Source: Clostridia bacterium
GTDB lineage: Bacteria; Bacillota; Clostridia; Christensenellales; CAG-1252
Length of the DNA stretch: 10,024 nt
Direction of reading: 5' to 3'
NCBI GenBank assembly: GCA_017455385.1
Contig: JAFTBD010000056.1
Location: 1 to 10,024, forward strand
Both the position numbers and the translations under genes were made by a program. Positions within the stretch are counted from its first letter, which is position 1. Each line of letters opens with the position of its first letter. A model generated the notes under the pieces. The model saw only the letters and a program-made list of their open reading frames with translations, was not told where the DNA came from and searched no databases. Shown here piece after piece: positions 6,475-10,024 of the stretch.

Positions 6475-8097
6475 ATGCGAAAACCACTTATTCTCTTTTT
6501 CATCATCTTTTTGCTCACAATAAGCGCAAGCCTCATCGCTTGCGATAAGGCGAGCAGGTCGCTCCCCACCGAGAACTCTCCGATTGAGGAAGAGCCGACC
6601 ACGGAGCAGACAGCTACGCCCGCAGACTATTTCCGTTTCACTCTTCTCGACGATGACACGTACGAGATAAGCGCTCGATATCAAGACATGCCCGCCGATA
6701 CGGTCCTTCCGTCAACTTACAACGGGAAAGAAGTCACGTCCATCGCTTCTCGCGCCTTTGAAGAACGAGAGAGCATCGACACCCTGACCATCCCCGCAAG
6801 CATCGCGAACGTAAACGATATGATCTTCGGCGATCAGCGCGAAAACCCCATCACGATACGCTATCTAGGCAGCCTTCGGGAATGGTGCGAAATGGCAAGG
6901 AACGACGCTTCTCTATCCACGCAAAGCGACCTGTACATTAATAACGCTAAGCTCGAAGGTTCCCTCACCGTTCCTTCCGACACGATCGCTATCGGAGCTT
7001 ACGCTTTTTATAAGCGCGACGAATTGGTGTCCGTGACTCTTCCCAACAGCGTTACGGACATCGGAGCCTACGCGTTTTGCGAGTGCACGGGGCTACGGTC
7101 GATCACTCTCCCCGAGTCTTTGACAAATATCGGCGCTTACGCTTTTGCCGATTGCCACGGGCTGACCTCTTTTGTCATACCGGATCGCGTCACAAAGATC
7201 GAGCACAACGCCTTTATGAATTGTTTCAACCTAACGTCATTGACGATCGGAGCAAAGGTAACGACGATAGAAGACGTTGATCGACTTGACGATACGTTTT
7301 CCTATTGCTATAAACTTGTTGAGATATACAATCGTTCGTCTCTTCCCATCACAAAGGGAGATCTCACATACGGACAAGTCGCCTTTTATGCCAAAGAAGT
7401 TTATCAAGAAGCATTCAACAGTAAGCTCCGCACCGACGAGAACGGATTCATCCTTTACAGAGACGCCGAAGACATTTCCTTGATCGGATACAATGGAAAT
7501 GACACCGAGCTCATCATCCCCGCTATGGTAACGGATATCCACGCAGGCGCTTTTTACAGAGCAAGCGAACTGACCGCCGTGAGCATACCGGACAGCGTCA
7601 CGCATATTGCGGATCACGCTTTCGAATCCTGCACGAAACTAAGCGCGATCACCATCCCGCAAAACGTTCGTTCAATAGGCGCCTTTGCCTTCCGATCCTG
7701 CTCGTCTTTGTCGGAGATCACCATCGAGAACGGCGTCCAAACGATCGGACAGGAAGCCTTCCCTCAAACCGACATCAGCGAAATCTCCATCCCGAACAGC
7801 GTCACAAGCATCGATACAGGCGCCTTTTTATGGTGCTTTCAGCTCAGAACCGTCATGATCGGAACGGGTATGACGACTCTGAACGCGCAGACCTTTTTCG
7901 GTAGTCCCGTAGCGTCCATTCACCTTCCGTCCACGATTACCGATATCGAAACGCAGGTTTTTTCCACCTGCCCCGATATCCACTATGACGGCACCACCGA
8001 GGACTGGGGATCCATCCGAAAAGAGAGGAATTGGAATCAAGAAGGAAACTACACCGTTCACTGCTCGGACACTGACCTTGTCGTAACGATACACTGA
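6475..8097 (+). CDS. BspA-like leucine-rich-repeat surface lipoprotein
   Basis: A 540-residue protein exported by a lipoprotein signal: basic MRKP, a hydrophobic core and the lipobox LIAC with Cys23 as the lipidated residue. A Glu/Thr/Pro-rich linker (about 24-50) precedes two blocks of BspA-type repeats (Pfam LRR_5), about 80-275 and 345-500, with repeated phrases such as VTDIGAYAF, LTNIGAYAFADC, VTHIADHAF and VRSIGAFAF. The block between them (YNRSSLPITKGDL, DENGFILYRD, YNGNDTELIIP) and the ending (WGSIRK, then YTVHCSD) are of the kind I recall from gut clostridial LRR proteins. Relatives bind host matrix or other cells; here the partner is unknown. It has its own promoter and a shared terminator, so it is probably a single-gene unit divergent from the chrA pair. 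Confidence 0.9.
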   Translation: MRKPLILFFIIFLLTISASLIACDKASRSLPTENSPIEEEPTTEQTATPADYFRFTLLDDDTYEISARYQDMPADTVLPSTYNGKEVTSIASRAFEERESIDTLTIPASIANVNDMIFGDQRENPITIRYLGSLREWCEMARNDASLSTQSDLYINNAKLEGSLTVPSDTIAIGAYAFYKRDELVSVTLPNSVTDIGAYAFCECTGLRSITLPESLTNIGAYAFADCHGLTSFVIPDRVTKIEHNAFMNCFNLTSLTIGAKVTTIEDVDRLDDTFSYCYKLVEIYNRSSLPITKGDLTYGQVAFYAKEVYQEAFNSKLRTDENGFILYRDAEDISLIGYNGNDTELIIPAMVTDIHAGAFYRASELTAVSIPDSVTHIADHAFESCTKLSAITIPQNVRSIGAFAFRSCSSLSEITIENGVQTIGQEAFPQTDISEISIPNSVTSIDTGAFLWCFQLRTVMIGTGMTTLNAQTFFGSPVASIHLPSTITDIETQVFSTCPDIHYDGTTEDWGSIRKERNWNQEGNYTVHCSDTDLVVTIH

Positions 8098-8120
8098 TAA
8101 AAATGACAGAACCGCACAAA

Positions 8121-8157
8121 AAAAGTCCCGTGGCGAAACCATCGCTACGGGGCTTTT
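8121..8157. terminator. Bidirectional terminator between LRR and antiporter genes
   Basis: AAAAGTCCCGTGGCGA (8121-8136) pairs with TCGCTACGGGGCTTTT (8142-8157) over 16 positions, two of them G-T pairs, around the loop AACCA. A T-rich tract follows on the plus strand and an A-run precedes it (T-run on the minus strand). It can therefore end both the LRR transcript and the converging antiporter transcript. Confidence 0.9.
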
Positions 8158-8173
8158 ATTATAGTCAAGTCTT

Positions 8174-9223
8174 TCAGGTCAAAATGATGCGGAGGGCGAT
8201 ATACGCCGCATAGACCGCGAAGAGCGCGATGCCCTGCCAACGATGGAATTTCTTGGTGATGAGCATAGGGACCACGGCAATAAGGGACAGCCCGAGGCAG
8301 AAGGGCAAGTCCAAAAGAAGCGCTTCGCGCGGAACGATGAGCGCGCCGCCCGACACCATCGCACAGATGGGCAGGATCATCGTGATATCGAGGATATTCG
8401 CGCCGATGATATTGCCGACCGAGATGGAGGACTTCTTCTTGATGATGGCGGAGATGGTGGTGACAAGCTCGGGGAGAGACGTCCCGATCGCGACCAAGGT
8501 CACGGCGATGACGCCCTCGGGCACGCCCGCGAGGAGGGCAAGCTTCTGTCCGTAGCGAACGAGGAGATCCGCGCCGCCGACGATGCCCACCGCGCCGCCG
8601 ATGAATTTCAGAATGTTGATGATGATGGTCTTCTTATCTTTCTTGGCGGGTTCGTGTTCTTCTTCCTCTTCGCCCGCATTTCCGCCCGCCGTCATCTCGA
8701 CCGTCGCGCCCGTACTGTCCGCGGTGATGGGATGTTTCATCGCTTTGAGCGCCGTCAGGACGTTCTCTACGACAAAGACGATAAAGAGCTCGAAAACGAC
8801 GAGTCCCATGCCCACGCTGAGCGTATGCAGTCCCGTATCCGCGTCGATACCGCCGCCGTAGCAGGCAAGGAAAAGATTCAGTACCGCGACCAGAAGGACG
8901 GTGGACTTGAACCAATACTGCTTGCGATCCACTTTGCCGGGCATAAAGAAGAGAGAGATCGCCATAATGAGACCGAGATTCGCCACCACGCTGCCGACCG
9001 CATTGCCGACCGCGATCTCCACGCTCCCTTTCGCCGTGGCGATGATGGAGACGATGAGCTCGGGAAGCGTCGTCGCGACGGAAACGATGGTAGCGCCGAT
9101 GAGAAGCTGCGGGAGCCCCGAGACCTCGGCGATCCAAGAGGCGGCGTCCACGAAGAAATCCCCGCCTTTCACGATCATCACGATGCCGATTGCCAGTAAT
9201 AATATCGAGATAAATATTTCCAT
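8174..9223 (-). CDS. CaCA-family cation antiporter (probable Mn2+/Ca2+ exporter)
   Basis: A 349-residue inner-membrane Na+/Ca2+ exchanger-type protein of the YrbG group, with two inverted alpha-repeats. Repeat 1 has ATTLPELIVS with Glu55 and GNAVGSVVAN ending at Asn82; repeat 2 has IGTSLPELVTT with Glu252 and GNIIGANILD ending at Asp279. These four residues have the identity and spacing (27 apart in each repeat) of the ion-binding set Glu54/Asn81/Glu213/Asp240 of the archaeal exchanger NCX_Mj, so ion binding should be intact. A cytosolic linker between the halves (about 168-199) contains a run of Glu followed by KKDKK. ATG 9223 has GGGAG 5 nt upstream. The leader carries a probable Mn2+ riboswitch, which points to manganese export although the family name suggests calcium. 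Confidence 0.92.
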   Translation of the reverse strand: MEIFISILLLAIGIVMIVKGGDFFVDAASWIAEVSGLPQLLIGATIVSVATTLPELIVSIIATAKGSVEIAVGNAVGSVVANLGLIMAISLFFMPGKVDRKQYWFKSTVLLVAVLNLFLACYGGGIDADTGLHTLSVGMGLVVFELFIVFVVENVLTALKAMKHPITADSTGATVEMTAGGNAGEEEEEHEPAKKDKKTIIINILKFIGGAVGIVGGADLLVRYGQKLALLAGVPEGVIAVTLVAIGTSLPELVTTISAIIKKKSSISVGNIIGANILDITMILPICAMVSGGALIVPREALLLDLPFCLGLSLIAVVPMLITKKFHRWQGIALFAVYAAYIALRIILT

Positions 9224-9258
9224 ACCTACTCCCTTTCACCGAAGGAACGCGTTTTAAC

Positions 9259-9302
9259 AAAAAAGACTTCGGTGAAATTACGCAAATAATTTCGCCAAAG
9301 TC
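9259..9302 (-). terminator. Riboswitch-controlled intrinsic terminator in the antiporter leader
   Basis: On the minus strand GACTTTGGCGAAATTA (9302-9287) pairs with TAATTTCACCGAAGTC (9280-9265) over 16 positions with one C-A mismatch and one G-U pair. The loop is TTTGCG and six T residues follow directly (9264-9259). It lies between the promoter and the antiporter start, so by default it stops transcription before the gene. Its left arm contains CTTTGG (9300-9295), which is also the 3' strand of the aptamer's closing helix; the two structures cannot coexist. Confidence 0.9.
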
Positions 9303-9385
9303 TTGCAATTCAAGGTTCGCCAGACGCAATACGCGACAGTGCTGTTGGCTTCACCACACCAGAAGGTGCATGCTACTCCCTATGG
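9295..9385 (-). promoter_or_regulatory. yybP-ykoY-type Mn2+ riboswitch aptamer
   Basis: The leader RNA starts with CCATAG (9385-9380), then GGAGTAGC (9379-9372), and ends with GCAAGA (9306-9301) then CTTTGG (9300-9295). CCATAG and CTTTGG pair (one T-T mismatch) as the closing helix P1. GGAGUAGC directly after P1 and GCAAGA directly before its 3' strand are, as I recall it, the same conserved core as in the Lactococcus yybP-ykoY manganese riboswitch. Inside, GCACC-TTCT-GGTGT makes a clear hairpin, and GCCA...TGGC with CGC-GTATT-GCG makes a second arm. The length (91 nt) is slightly short for the class. Mn2+ binding would hold P1, keep CTTTGG from the terminator and allow transcription of the antiporter. 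The motif match is seen; ligand and switching are inferred from the class. Confidence 0.85.
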
Positions 9386-9393
9386 ACAGTATC

Positions 9394-9422
9394 ATCATAC
9401 GTCTATTTTGCCCTTTTGTCAA
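9394..9422 (-). promoter_or_regulatory. Promoter of the riboswitch-antiporter unit
   Basis: On the minus strand a perfect TTGACA (9422-9417) and TATGAT (9399-9394) are separated by 17 bp. Transcription should start near 9387, a few bases before the aptamer's first helix, which is where a riboswitch leader would be expected to begin. Confidence 0.85.
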
Positions 9423-9428
9423 GCATTT

Positions 9429-10024
9429 TTACGAGAGGGCGATCTCGAGGATCACCTCGCCCACGAATTCTCTCTCCGCCTCGTCCGTATAGCGCACGCT
9501 ATAAAGGATCGCGCTCGTACCCGCGAGGATGACGTCGGAAGTCTCGAGCTCCCCGTCCACGAAGAGCTGTGCCGAGACACACTCCGCCGCGGGCTCGTAC
9601 GCCTCGACGTCGGTCCCATCGGAGAAATGGAGATAGAAGGCAATGCCGTCATAATTCACCGCATCCCCCACCGCGTAATTCTTCTTCGGCGTAGCGGAAT
9701 CCGCCATCGTTATCGTCTCCAATTCGACGGTGGGATCGGTCACCGTTACGGGCACCGTGCAGGTCGCGTCGCCGTAGCGAACGATGATCTCCGTCGTATT
9801 TTTCATCAGGACTGTGGTGGTCGTGACGTTCTCCGCCAAGACGGTCTCCCTGCGCCCGCTCTCGTAGATCGCCGTGAGCGATATCCCCGCGAGGTCAGGG
9901 GTCTCACCCGCCTCGTACTCGGTCTTTATCGGATACACGTCCAATAGGAGGGTCTTTACCGTATCGACCCGAACGTCCGCGGGCACGGCGAGTTTCACGC
10001 TCTCATTCCCGTAGAGATAGATAA
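9429..10024 (-). CDS. C-terminal part of an Ig-like repeat surface protein
   Basis: The frame is open from the right edge (beginning IYLYGNESVKLAV) to a TAA at 9431-9429, giving 197 visible residues; the true start lies outside the window, and the GTG at 9998 is internal. Two beta-rich units of bacterial Ig-like (Big_3 type) form are visible. Unit one is about residues 22-96, with YPIKTEYEAGETPDLAGISL and ending VPVTVTDP. Unit two is about 100-197, with PKKNYAVGDAVNYDGIAF and HFSDGT. Such units are stalks or adhesive modules of exported proteins. No sortase motif or membrane anchor follows the second unit, so any anchoring or catalytic part must be in the missing N-terminal portion. The stop is six bases before the -35 box of the antiporter promoter, and no terminator lies between. 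Confidence 0.75.
   Translation of the reverse strand, partial: IYLYGNESVKLAVPADVRVDTVKTLLLDVYPIKTEYEAGETPDLAGISLTAIYESGRRETVLAENVTTTTVLMKNTTEIIVRYGDATCTVPVTVTDPTVELETITMADSATPKKNYAVGDAVNYDGIAFYLHFSDGTDVEAYEPAAECVSAQLFVDGELETSDVILAGTSAILYSVRYTDEAEREFVGEVILEIALS

Noticed and set aside
8243..9199. Long plus-strand open frame (318 codons) over the antiporter gene
   Set aside because: It is extremely rich in Arg, Asp and Gly, lies antisense to a clearly conserved CaCA protein and has no ribosome binding site.
9225..9236. Second GGGAGTAGG resembling the riboswitch core near the antiporter start
   Set aside because: It is followed directly by the ATG and lacks the partner GCAAGA and helices; it is the Shine-Dalgarno site.
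9303..9947. Plus-strand open frame over the riboswitch and Ig-like gene
   Set aside because: It runs antisense through a structured leader RNA and a plausible Ig-like protein and shows no recognisable domain.

Overview
The window looks like chromosome from a Gram-positive, probably gut-dwelling, clostridial bacterium (Bacillota). The signs are strong AGGAGG-type ribosome binding sites, TTGACA/TATAAT-type promoters, a BspA-like leucine-rich-repeat lipoprotein of a form common in gut Firmicutes, a paired short ChrA system, and moderately GC-rich codon use. Nothing in it fixes genus or species.

Layout. Positions 1-18 hold the first codons of a leftward gene cut by the window edge, with its own promoter. 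Divergent from it is a rightward pair of glycoside hydrolases: a GH36 alpha-galactosidase (173-2683) that is unusual in carrying a five-helix membrane domain in front of the enzyme, and a GH127 beta-L-arabinofuranosidase (2762-4591) with no export signal. Each has its own sigma-A-type promoter, and each promoter carries a dyad that could be an operator: a 9-bp inverted repeat bracketing the GH36 promoter and an 18-bp palindrome on the GH127 -10 box. Together they suggest use of plant galactosyl and arabinosyl glycans, with trimming at the cell surface and arabinoside cleavage in the cytoplasm.

Positions 4592-5048 have no convincing large gene. They hold a possible 33-residue membrane peptide in frame with the GH127 stop, then a repeat-rich stretch with a dispersed-repeat-like element, CTCCACTCTC direct repeats and heptamer arrays. 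Next come two leftward, translationally coupled short ChrA proteins (6337-5049). Divergent from them is a BspA-like LRR lipoprotein (6475-8097).

The right end is the most informative part. A leftward CaCA-family cation antiporter (9223-8174) converges on the LRR gene at a bidirectional terminator (8121-8157). Its leader, between a TTGACA-17-TATGAT promoter and the start codon, contains a sequence matching the conserved core and layout of the yybP-ykoY Mn2+ riboswitch. The closing helix of that aptamer overlaps the left arm of a strong intrinsic terminator, which is the arrangement of a Mn2+-activated transcriptional ON switch. The antiporter is therefore best read as a manganese (or Ca2+/Mn2+) exporter. 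The 3' end of a leftward Ig-like surface protein enters at the right edge and stops six bases before the antiporter's -35 box.

I found no rRNA, tRNA, CRISPR, transposase or phage gene.
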